Source: Aralia elata
Taxonomy: Eukaryota; Streptophyta; Magnoliopsida; Apiales; Araliaceae
Direction: 5' to 3'
DNA: 64,000 bases
NCBI GenBank assembly: GCA_034770075.1
Contig: CM068383.1
Coordinates: forward strand, 39,823,222 to 39,887,221
Shown here: piece after piece, positions 54,481 through 64,000 of the stretch
Layout of the letters: every line of letters starts with the position of its first letter
Numbering within the stretch: the first letter of the stretch is position 1
Notes under the pieces: model-generated
Database searches by the model: none
The model's input: the letters and a program-made list of their open reading frames with translations, nothing else
Told to the model about the DNA's origin: nothing
Made by a program: the position numbers and the translations under genes

Positions 54481-55974
54481 AGGCTCTTCGCTTGTTTTCC
54501 TTCCACTGTAGGCGATATTGGTTTGTTCTACCGTTGCTCTTTGGTTGTCGTTCTTGGCGGGTTATCCCTTGCCTTTGCGCAACGTTTGCTACATGGCCAT
54601 GCACGCCCATGCATTCTTCATGGCGGGTGCAGGACATTTAATGGTTTTGGGTTTTTTGGCTCTCTTTTTGGTTTTCCTTGGTTCCTCCCTTGTTCTGTTA
54701 GGGATGAGCTCCACGTTTCATTTGGTTTGGTGTGGGTGGACTGGTCCTGTTTCGATGAGCCACCTTTTCGATTTATTTTGTGTGGTTTGCTTTAACGGGT
54801 TAAAGCCATTTCTGATTGGGTTTGCTGCACACGGGTTCGTGATAGGTGGCGTTGCTATTGGGTCTTCTTTGTTTCGTGCTTCTATGTATGTCCATGCTTC
54901 ATGGTTGGTGTGGTGTTTGCCTCGTTCCTCCTTCTGCGATTTTCTTTGCTCGCTGGGTGTTCGTGACGGAGGCTGGTCTGCTGGTTTGGGGTCTGCATGG
55001 GTATCCATATTTCCATGCACTTTGCTGAAAATCTGATTGGGTGGGTGTTTTTGGGGACCCACGTTGAGGAGTTGGCAGATCTTTTGATTTATTTGGTGAT
55101 ATTTTGATCTGATCGGATTTGCGGTCTGCCTTTTCCATAAATTGATCTGTTTGGATTTCGTTTGTTCGGTCAATTTGGTGTTTCCTTGATATGATTTCCT
55201 GCAGTTTTATGGGCTTCCTCGTCGGCGCATGTTCATTTTTTGCTGGTTTTGCTATGTTTTATTGCTGATATCTCACGTGGGGATTCCAACCCATGAGCTT
55301 GAGTATTTTGGTGTGCCCCAGATGGGCTGTTTGTTGCTGTTTTGCATAGCCCCACGTTAATTGTGGGTTGTTGTGCTACAGCTGAATTTCTGATTTTTTT
55401 TTACCCCAAATTGACTTTGTGGGGTATTTAATTTGCTGGTTTGCCCTCATGGGCTGGTTTCATGTGCCCGTAATGCTCTATGTTAGATGCGCATGATGGC
55501 TTCTTGTTCTACAGCTGGTTTGGACGGTTGTGTTGCTGTAATTGAGTGGCCCACGTTTGACAACTATGTGATGTGTTGCTGGCAGGTGCAGGTCGCGTGG
55601 CTTTTGCAGTCACGTGGACTTGTGTATTGTTGCTGGCTGTTTGGTTTTTTGAATTGCAGTCTCCAAAAAATTAATTCGGACTGCTTTTCAATTTGCTTTT
55701 CCGGATGGCTTGCTTTGTGGCTTATATCCGGACGGTGGGATCTGTGTTCTTGCTAGAACTAGTACCTTTTCATGTGCTGCAACAAATTTGGACTAATTTT
55801 CAATGCTTATCCTATGGTCCATTTTGTTTTAGCAATTTTACAAGTGGGCCTCATTAGCAGCATAATTTGGTGTGCCTATCAACCTTTTCAGGACGTCGAA
55901 TTTTCTACTTGTGATCTCGCTATGCTGTTGCTTAATTTCATTATCTTATTTCGATAGTGCTTTTTAGCCGTTTT
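54481..55974 (+). other. LINE N GT-rich, A-poor 3' region
   Basis: About 1.5 kb with strong T/G bias. Frames such as 54518-55036 are Leu/Phe/Trp-rich and look compositional. Comparable with 11701-13280 and 21280-24000. Confidence 0.7.
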
Positions 55975-56150
55975 TCTTTGCCTAACCTCGGATTTTGAAG
56001 AATATTTAATTAGGTTAGGCATTGGTTTCCTAGTCTTTTCTAGGTATTTTAGCCCTCTCAGGAGAAGAGGTCTATGTTTTGATCTTCATTGTAATATCCT
56101 TAATTTTTTGCTTTTTTAATATACAAACAAATTTAGCAAAAAAAACATAC

Positions 56151-56700
56151 AATTTCTTAATTCTTTCAAAACCAAGCAATTTTGTATCAAGAGTTTAATA
56201 ACAATTTAGCAAAAAAAAAAAAGAGTATTTAATAACACATACTTTCTTGAAAGAGCATTTGCAACAACATTTTCTTTATCTTGTTTATACCGTATGACAT
56301 ATGGAAATGTCTCGATAAATTCCATCCACCTCGCATGTCACTTGTTTAACTTGTGTTGTCCCTTCAAGTACTTCAAAGATTCATGATCAGTGTGAATCAC
56401 GAACACTTTTGGCCATAGGTAGTGTTCCCACGTCTCCAACGCTCTAACCAATGCATACAGCTCTTTATCATAGGTCGGATAATTCAAAGCTGCACCATTC
56501 AACTTCTCGCTGAAATATGCCACTAGCTTTCCTTCCTGCATCACACCGCCCTAATCCCTACACCTGAAGCATTACACTCAATCTCAAAAGTTTTAGTAAA
56601 ATTAGGCAAAACAAGCAAAGGAGCAGTAGTCAATTTATCTAATAAAATAAATGTTTTTTCCTGTTCATCACCCCACTTAAATCCCACAGTCTTTTTGATA
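56151..56700 (-). pseudogene. Element D RNase H
   Basis: FEIECNASGVGIRAV (catalytic Asp of CDASG replaced by Asn), AYFSEKLNGAALNYPTYDKELYALVRALETW and HTDHESLKYLKGQ. AGG to TGA near 56338 and a frameshift near 56545. A micro-insertion lies at 56203-56220. Confidence 0.82.
56203..56220 (+). mobile_element. Micro-insertion: 18-bp LINE tail
   Basis: atttagc plus A run, flanked by agagtttaataac and agagtatttaataac (imperfect duplication). The uninterrupted sequence is seen at 62600-62620. Confidence 0.75.
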
Positions 56701-57470
56701 ACTTCCGTTAGCGGTGCTGTGATCTCGCTGAAATCTTCACGCATCGTCGGTAGAAACTCGCGAGTCCATGAAAACTACGAACTTGACTTACGCTCGTAGG
56801 ACTCGGCCATTCCCGGATTGCACGTATTTTCTCCTCGTCCACTTGAACTCCCTGTGAACTCACAAGAAAGCCAAGAAACACAACTATATCCGTGCAAAAT
56901 GTACATTTATCCATGTTAGCAAACAATTTTTCTTTCCGAAGAACATCTAAAACAGATTTTAAATGCAATGTATGTTCTCCCAAGTTTTTGCTATATATCA
57001 AGATATCATCAAAATACACAACAACAAATTTACCAATGAATGAACGCAAAACATGATTCATCAATCTCATGAAAGTGCTAGGTGCATTAGTTAAACCAAA
57101 AGGTAATACTAACCACTCATATAAACCACATTTTGTTTTGAACGTAGTTTTCCATTCATCCCCCTCATATATTCGAATTTGATGATATCCACTCTTTAAA
57201 TCAATTTTTGAAAACACACATGACCCCATGTAATTCATCTAACATATCATCTAATCATGTGGGATGTCGATATTTTACCGTTATGTTATTTACCGCCCGA
57301 CAATCGATACACATACGCCATTTTCCATCCTTCTTAGGAACCAAAATCACTGGAACTGGACATGGACTTATGTTTTACCTCACGAACCCTTTCTCCATTA
57401 ACTCGCCTACCTGCTTTTGCAACTCCTTTGTCTCCTCGGGATTGCTCCGATAAGCTGGACGATTTGGAAT
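56700..57470 (-). pseudogene. Element D reverse transcriptase
   Basis: FSKIDLKSGYHQIRIYEG, LPFGLTNAPSTF, YFDDILIYSK, CTFCTDIVVFLGFLVS and FHGLASFYRRC. An extra C near 57229 and a lost base near 56735 shift the frame at both ends. Confidence 0.85.
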
Positions 57471-58380
57471 GGTTGTCCCGGGTATAAAATCAATTTAATG
57501 CTCAATTCCCCGAATTGGTGGTAGCCTTTGTGGAAGCTCCTCGGGAAATACATCCTTATAATCCTGCAAAAGAGATGAAACAACACTAGGCAATAAAGAA
57601 TCGTTAGCGTTAGTAGTCAAAAGTGCCTCCTTATATCGAAGTATAATCATCGGCTGCTTAGCATCTAAAGCTCGTCTCACATCGCTCTTTTTTGCATAGA
57701 TATTTATTTTTCGCTCATCTTTTCTTTTCTCTCTTTCTTTTACTCTCTTATTTTTTTCCTCATGATTTTTTCCCTCATTATTTTTCTTTTCTTCTCTCTC
57801 TTTTCTTTTTTCATGATCTTTCTGCAAGTGAATTTGATCTTCATGCACCTACTGTGGTGACATAAGACATAAACCTTCCTTTTATTGTGAACAAAAGAAT
57901 ATTCATTTGTGAAGCCATCATGCTTCACACGCCTATCAAATTGCCACGACCGACCAAATAATATGTGACCCACTTGCATTGGAACCACGTCGCACAAAAT
58001 CTCATCAATATATCTCCCAATAGTAAATGGCAACATCACCTGTTTAGTCACCTTAATCTCATTACTGTCATTAAGCCATTGCAATCGATATGGTTGAGGA
58101 TGTTTAGTTGTGGAAAGCCCCAATTTCTCTACCATAGCCTTACTTGCCACATTCGTACAGCTACCCCCATCTATCACGACACAACAAATTTTTCCATTCA
58201 CAAGACCTAGTATGAAATAAATTTTCACGCTGCGCGCTGCTCTCCTCCTTCACTTGTGCACTAAGCACCCTTCTCGTCACCAGAACTTCCCCAAATATTG
58301 CACCTTTTTTTTTGCTACTTTAATATTGCAACTTTCCTATCTTCTACCTCCTCTAATGGTGGCATAGAGTCAGTATCACT
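57471..58380 (-). pseudogene. Element D protease and linker
   Basis: ICCVVIDGGSCTNVASKAMV, IGRYIDEILCDVVPM, LFGRSWQFDRRVKH, then a Lys/Glu-rich linker. Frameshift near 57870, where a few bases are lost, and TAA near 57496. Confidence 0.82.
58303..58321 (-). mobile_element. Micro-insertion: 19-bp tail
   Basis: T run and gctacttt between two copies of aatattgca (58294-58302 and 58322-58330). In sense it is AGTAGC-A(n), related to the TTTAGC-A(n) tails. Confidence 0.72.
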
Positions 58381-59278
58381 TCATTCCTCCTCGGTCTCTA
58401 TTTCACCATTATCAAGTAACAACATTGTCCGTTGATTTGGACATTGATTGGTAATACGGCCTTTTCCTTGACACTTAAAACATTTAATATCACGATTATG
58501 ACTAAAAGTAGGTAGTTCAGTTTTACCTTGTGTTCCACGGTTAGTCGTATCTGGTTTGAATTCCACCTTGGGTTTGACCATAGCTGGTTTCTCCTCTCGC
58601 CTTCCAGCATTAGACTTCCATGATGATCCTGAATTAGATATCGAACGTTGGCTACCTCTGCTCTTAAGCTGTTTCTCAATCTTGATAGCCATATATACCA
58701 TATCCTCCAATACCACGTAATGTTGTCGTTCCACTAAGTCTGCAATCTCCCAATTTAGTCCCGCCGAAAATCTGGCCATTGTTGATTCGCTATCCTCATT
58801 TATGTTTGCCCTAGCCATCAACATCTCCATATCTTTGTAATAATCCTCTACGCTCCGACTACCTTGTTTCAAACTTTGCAAACTTCGAACTAACTCCCGG
58901 TGATAGTAATTTGGTACGAATCTCTTTTTCATCACTGCCTTCATATCTTCCCCAGTTTTAATTAGACGTTCTCCACACCTTCTCCGACTGATAGTTAGCT
59001 GATCCCACCAAGTTACAGCATAAGCTGAGAATTCTGTAGCGGCAAGTTTTACTTTCTTTAGCCCCGAGTAGTTGTGACATTGAAATATCCAATCCATCTT
59101 TTTTCCCACTATAGATATGCCTCCGGATCACTTCTTGCTTGGAAAGCTGGAATTTTCATTTTTATACTATCCAAGTTATTATCCTCTTTAGGTCTATCTC
59201 CTCTATCCCTATTACCTCGTTGTCTCTGATGGATGAAGTCGGATTCACGATCTTCCTCTTCATTAAGTCCTCCCTCGT
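58381..59278 (-). pseudogene. Element D Gag, mostly open, N-terminus cut by element I
   Basis: Frame 59109-58381: WIFQCHNYSGLKKVKLAATE, TWWDQL, MKKRFVPNYYHREL, EDYYKDMEMLMARAN and GLNWEIADLVERQHYV. The knuckle reads CFKCQGKGRITNQC, with His replaced by Arg. The stretch 59109-59278 continues KIPAFQARSDPEAYL and an acidic region in another frame. Confidence 0.83.
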
Positions 59279-61351
59279 TGACAGACTCCACGGCACGCTT
59301 GCGTGAGGTGGTCGTCGCCCAGATCGTTTCTAGTAAGTAATTTTGATGGAACTTTCTCGATATCTTAACCTAACATTTATTTGGAGACGAGAATCTTGAT
59401 AAATTTGATCAAGCAATTGAATTCACGTAGGATGGAACACCAACAACACTTAGTGATTGACTCCACGGCACGCTTGCGTGAGGTGGTCGTCGCCCGGATT
59501 GTTTCTAGTAAGCAAATTGATAGACTTTTTCGAAATCTTAACCCAACGTCTAATTTGGAGACGAGAATCTTGATATATTCGATCAAGAATTGAATTCGCA
59601 TAGAATAGAACACCAACAACACTTAGACCCTTGTTTAGATGGAAAACGATAATCTCCGTATGACTGTATGATGCGATAGAATAACGCCACACACAATTAT
59701 AGTTTGTTGTATGATAAGTTAAATATGAATCTCAAAAGAAAAACTAAGAAAATAGCTTAGAAATTCTTCAAAGAACCAAAAGTAGAGAATAACTCTCAAT
59801 TGTATAAAACTCAGAATATTATTGAATTGTTGTTGAATTACAAGCATAAAACTTATTTATACTAACTATGAAACCCTAGAATCCATCAAGGAAATAATAA
59901 TTGATTTGGAATCAAAATCTTATCTTAAAATATCCTAGTTACAATAGAATTATGAAAATATACTGAAATCTCTAAAATTAAGGAAAGAAAATCTGATAAA
60001 AATCTTTAAAAACGCGTCTGCCTCGAAAAAAACGCGCCAACTAAAATCTGACAGTTCTCGCCAGGGCGAGAAAAATGACATGTAAACCTCGTCGGGGCGA
60101 GAATGGCCAGAGAGGTCTTCGCCGAGGAGACATCATTTCAGGCTGGGGCGCAAATGGGCAAAGGAGTTCTCGCCTGGGCCAGATTTCTAGGCTTGATTTT
60201 CTCGCTGGGGCGAGAACACTGCAACTTGAGAATTTTCATCTTATTTTGTTTCCATCGTTCCCACCCTTGACGTGTTTACTTGTAACATCATGACTAATTG
60301 CAACTCCTTAGAATCCCGCTCCTCGAACTCTACACTTGATCTATCCTCGTTCCACATGCCTTGTATCAACCCATTAAGGTCTTCCTTGAATCGTTTAGCC
60401 CAAGCTCTTGTCACGGGTATATCTGGCATGCACATAGGATCCGCTCTATGGTTGTCATTCGTTCCCGAACCAAGGATGCCCTCATCACTTAGACCCTCGT
60501 TTAGATGGAAAATAATAATCTTCGTATGATTGTATGATGCGATAGAATAACACCACACACAACTATGGTTTGTTGTATGATAAGTTAAATATGAATCTCA
60601 AAATAAAAACTAAGAAAATCGCTTAGAAATTCTTCAAAGAACCAAAAGTAGATAATAGCTCTCAAGTATGAATAAACTCTGAATAATAATTGAATTATAT
60701 TTGAATTACAAGCATAAAACTTATTTATACTAGCTATGAAACCCTAGAATCCATAAAGGAAATAATAATTGATTTGGAATCAAAATCCTATCTTAGAAAA
60801 TCCTAATTACAATAGAATTATGAAAATATATTAAAATCCCTAAAATTAAGGAAGAAATCTGCATCCCAAATTGTCAAAACGCGTTTGCCTCGAAAAATGC
60901 GCCAACAAAATCTGACTGTTCTCGCCGGGGCGAGAAAAATGACATGGACACCTTGCCGGGGCGAAGATGGCCAGAGAGATCTTAGTCGGGGTGGCTTCAG
61001 CTCAGGCCGGGGCGAAGATGGCCAGAGAGGTTCTTGCCGGGGCGAGCTTTCTGGGCGTGATTTTCTCGCCGGGGCGAGAACTCTGCAGTTTGAGAATTTT
61101 CATCTTCTTTTGTTTCCATCGTTCCCAACCTTGGCGTGTTTGCTTGTAACATCATGACCAGTTGCAAAGCCTTAGAATCCAGCTTCTTGAACTCTACACT
61201 CGATCTATCCTCGCTCCACATGTCTTGTATCAATCTGTTAAGGCCCTCCTTGAACCATTTAGCCCGAGCTCTCGTCACGGGACCATCCGGCATACACATA
61301 GGATCTACTCTATGGTTGTCATTCGTTCCAGAACTAAGGATGCCCTCATCA
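59279..61351 (-). repeat. Element I 3' LTR, split by a solo LTR
   Basis: Parts 59279-59453 and 60493-61351, starting TGACAG and ending CATCA. Type 1 palindromes at 60913-61081. Polypurine tract complement tacctctcctcttg follows. Confidence 0.87.
59454..60487 (-). repeat. Solo LTR, type 1, in element I LTR
   Basis: 1034 bp, TGATTG...CATCA, with duplication cttag at 59449-59453 and 60488-60492. Palindromes at 60052-60213. Confidence 0.92.
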
Positions 61352-62302
61352 TACCTCTCCTCTTGAGAAAGATTTGTCCTCAAATCGTCACCTACATCAA
61401 ACGGAATTAAATCAGTAAACGTTGAAAGTTGCACTAACGTTATACTCACCAGGCAAATCCAATTTATAGGCATTATCATTGATGCGCTCGAGAACTTGAA
61501 ATGGACCATCTCCCCTCGGAAGCAATTTTGAACGTCGTTGAGCTAGAAATCTTTCCTTCCACATATGTAACCACACCCACTCTCCCGGTTCAAAAATCAC
61601 TTGACGTCAACCCTTATTGGCCTGTTTCGCATATTGCTCCGTCTCCCTTTCAATGTTGTGTCTCGCCTTCTCATGTATCTGCTTAACAAATTCAGCCTTT
61701 TTCTTTCCATCCAAGTTAGTATACTCAGACAAAGCTAAGGGTAATAAATTCAATGGAGTTAACGGATTAAAACCATATACAATTTCGAATGGTGAAAATT
61801 GTGTAGTAGAGTGAACAGATCTATTATAAGCAAACTCAACATGCTGTAGACACTCTTCTCAAACTTTAATGTTCTTTTTAATAATAGCTCTTAACAATGC
61901 AGATAAAGTTCTATTTACGACCTCAGTTTGACCGTCAGTTTGTGGATGACAAGTAGTTGAAAATAACAGTTTAGTACCTAACTTACACCACAATGTCTTC
62001 CAAAAATAGCTCAAAAATTTAGAATCTCTATCTGAAACAATTGTTCTAGGCATGCCATGCAAACGCACAATTTCTCTAAAGAACAAATCAGCAATATGGG
62101 TTGCATCATCAGTTTTATGACGTGGAATAAAATGTGCCATCTTAGAAAATCTATCCACGACCACAAATATAGAATCATGACCACGCTTAGATCTAGGTAA
62201 ACCCAATACAAAATCCATAGACAAATCAATCCAAGGTTCACTAGATATAGGCAATGGTGTATACAATCCATGAGGTTGAACACGAGACTTAGCATAATGC
62301 AT
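61352..62302 (-). pseudogene. Element I integrase
   Basis: SMDFVLGLPRSKRGHDS, SDRDSKFLSYFW and QTDGQTEVVNRTL give an intact D, D, E set. A loss of about 12 bases near 62293 shifts the frame between CDKC and the core. The C-terminal part (FEPGEWVWLHM, VLERINDNAYKLDL) is shifted by an extra A near 61420. Confidence 0.83.
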
Positions 62303-62957
62303 TTATCACAAATTCTTTCCACATCTCGTTTCATATGAGACCAATAAAAATGCTCTTTTAAAACAGATAAAGATTTTTCAACACCAAAATGACCCATCAG
62401 ACCTCCTCCATGTGACTCTCTAATCAGCAACTCACGCAAAGAACATGCAGGTATATATAGCTTATTTTCTCGAAATAGAAAACCATCAACTTTAAAATAT
62501 TTACCTACAACATTCTTTTCACATGATTTAAACTCTTCACAAAAATCAAGGTCATTAACATATAACTCTTTAATCCGTTCAAAACCAAGTAATTTTGTAT
62601 CAAGAGTATTTAATAACACATACCTTCTCGAAAGAGCATCAGCAACAACATTCTTCTTACCCTGTTTGTATCGGATGACGTACGGAAATCTCTCAATGAA
62701 CTCCATCCACCTTGCGTGTTTTTTGTTCAACTTATGTTGTCCCTTCAAGTATTTCAGCGATTCATGATCCGTGTGAATCACGAAATCTTTAGGCCAAACG
62801 TAGTGCTGCCACGTTTCCAACGCTCGAATCAATGCATACATCTCCTTGTCATAAGTAGGATAGTTTAGAGCTGCCCCATTTAACTTTTCGCTAAAGTACG
62901 CCACTAGTTTCCCTTCCTGCATCAACACAGCTCCAATCCCTAAACCTGAAGCATCAC
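62300..62957 (-). pseudogene. Element I RNase H and integrase start
   Basis: DASGLGIGAVLMQEGKLVAYFSEKL, YDKEMYALIRALETWQHYVW, HTDHESLKYLKGQHKLNKKH, then VADALSRRYV and the integrase zinc-binding RESHGGGLMGHFG and CDKC. Continuous frame until about 62293. An LTR cuts it at 62958. Confidence 0.83.
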
Positions 62958-63994
62958 TGACAGACTCCACGGCACGCTTGCGTGAGGTGGTTGTCGCCCG
63001 GATTGTTTCTAGTAAGCAACTTTGATGGAACTCTCTCGATACCTTAACCCAACGTCTGTTTGGAGACGAGAATCTTGATAAATTCGATCAAGTAATTGAA
63101 TTCACGTACGATGGAACAGCAACAACACTTAGAGCCCCGTTTAAGAATAAACGATAATCTCCGTATGATTGTATAATGTGATAGAATAACGTCACACACA
63201 ACTATGGTTTGTTGTATGATAAATTAAATATGAATCTCAAAAGAAGAACTAAGAAATTAACTTAAAAATTCTTCAAAGAACCAATAGTAGAGAATAACTC
63301 TCAAGTATGAATAAACTCAGAATATTATTGAATTCTTGTTTGAATTACAAGCATGAAACTTATTTATACTAACTATGAAACCCTAGTATCTATAAAGGAA
63401 ATAACAATTGATTTGGAATCAAAATCCTACCTTAAAATATCCTAATTACAATAGAATTATGAAAATATACTGAAATCCCTAAAATTAAGGGAAAAAAATC
63501 TGATAAAATCTTTAAAAACACGTTCTTCGGATTCCGTGTCGCGTGACCGGCGCGGGGCGCGCTTGAAAATGCAAAGGAATGGCGCGGGGCGCGCCAGGTA
63601 TGCAGATCTTCAAAGCGGCTCGGCGCGGGGCGCGCTAAAAATGGCGCGGGGCGCGCTATACTCCTGTATGACCAACGCGGGGCGCGCCGAATCAGGCACA
63701 AAACTGGCGCGGGGCGCACCGGGATGGAATTTTTGGCCTTCTTGACTAGTTCCCAATTCTTAACTAGTTCCCAATTCTTGGCTTGGAATACACAATTGTA
63801 ACATATTCACGAGCTTAGACTCCAACTCCAAAACCTTCATCCTAGAATCTTCATCCTACCAACCTTCTTGAATCAATTTGTTAATCCCCTCCTTGAAGCA
63901 TTTAACCCAAGCTCTCGTCACAGGTCCAACTGGAACTTGCACCGAATTCGCTCCATAGCTCTCATCCTTGTCCAAGCTAGGCATGTCCTCATCA
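62958..63994 (-). repeat. Probable solo LTR, type 2, in element I RNase H
   Basis: 1037 bp, TGACAG...CATCA, with atcac at 62953-62957 and ttcac at 63995-63999. The next base agrees with the interrupted RNase H sequence (atcaca) and not with a polypurine tract. Only six bases are visible beyond it. Confidence 0.75.
63545..63725 (-). repeat. GC-rich palindrome array, type 2, in solo LTR
   Basis: Six or so units of gcgcggggcgcgc spaced 20-40 bp, the longest type 2 array here. Confidence 0.85.
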
Positions 63995-64000
63995 TTCACA

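Larger units (their letters stand above)
30092..56150 (+). mobile_element. LINE N: ORF1-bearing, GT-rich LINE split by element E and the G array
   Basis: Parts: 30092-30243, 37531-37748 and 54180-56150, about 2.3 kb without insertions. It starts with an ORF1 zinc knuckle, continues in Pro/Ser-rich repeats, stops at 54480, and has a 1.5-kb GT-rich region. It ends with the shared 3' sequence (cctaacctcggattttg, gaggtctatg, atacaaacaaatttagc-A). Host sequence on both sides is element D (integrase/RNase H linker), with a few bases missing and no clear duplication. No ORF2. Confidence 0.78.
25745..59278 (-). mobile_element. Element D: family-1 element inserted in F, heavily interrupted
   Basis: 3' LTR 25745-27165, integrase 27166-28314, then SINE S2 and LINE M, integrase start/RNase H linker 30034-30091, LINE N with nested E, G and H, RNase H 56151-56700, RT 56700-57470, protease 57471-58380 and Gag 58381-59278, where element I cuts it. 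Domain order and overlap across each interruption show these are one element. Several stops and frameshifts, so not active. Confidence 0.85.
59279..64000 (-). mobile_element. Element I: family-1 element inserted in D Gag, right end outside the window
   Basis: 3' LTR 59279-61351 (split by a solo LTR), integrase 61352-62440 and RNase H 62440-62957, which is then interrupted by another LTR. Left flank ctcgt would be the duplication; the other side is not visible. Confidence 0.85.

Noticed and set aside
54518..55036. 172-codon hydrophobic frame after ORF1 of LINE N
   Set aside because: GT-rich LINE 3' region; no conserved motif.
1..64000. Cellular genes or an integrated virus with an envelope gene
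   Set aside because: All recognised coding sequence is retrotransposon Gag, protease, RT, RNase H, integrase or LINE ORF1/ORF2; I saw no envelope-like frame and no host gene.

Overview
This window is intergenic DNA from a flowering plant, made almost entirely of nested retrotransposons. I see no cellular protein gene and no ordinary tRNA or rRNA gene. The plant call rests on chromovirus-type Ty3/gypsy polyproteins primed by initiator-Met tRNA (primer sites close to TGGTATCAGAGC), L1-type LINEs, tRNA-derived SINEs and a hAT element. The species cannot be told from this sequence.

The main family, called family 1 here, has LTRs of about 1.0-1.2 kb running TGATGAG...TCTATCA in sense and a CRM-like Gag-Pol whose integrase tail continues into the 3' LTR. 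Copies: A (1-11700, -), B (3513-9598, +, non-autonomous), C (13340-19158, -), an LTR fragment (19159-20431), a solo LTR (19394-20385), D (25745-59278, -), E (30244-37525, -), I (59279 to beyond the window, -), and two more solo LTRs (59454-60487, 62958-63994). A B-like relative, F (20432-25744, -), appears to be the oldest layer.

Target-site duplications (TSDs) and sequence continuity let the insertions be read as nested layers. Left chain: F, then an LTR fragment, then C, then LINE P, then A, then B. Right chain: F, then D, then LINE N, then the G array, then H. LINE N begins at 30092, is split by E and by G, and ends in a poly(A) tail at about 56150.

The G array (37749-54174, -) has three LTRs of about 2 kb and two 320-bp internal regions inside one CTCCC duplication. 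H (39260-48417, +), inside the first G LTR, has two 3.5-kb LTRs and a 1.47-kb internal region, inside a GAGTA duplication. A 728-bp hAT element lies in the third G LTR.

Non-LTR elements include 5'-truncated LINEs on both strands, two SINE families, and three insertions of only about 18-40 bp that are little more than a poly(A) tail. Several LINE-like elements have a long A-poor, GT-rich 3' region and no ORF2, but share the TTTAGC-A(n) end with an L1-type LINE.

The observation I rate highest is in the family-1 LTRs. At one equivalent position, just past the integrase tail, each subfamily carries a tandem array of short palindromes. The palindrome sequence is unrelated between subfamilies, but the hairpin form is kept.
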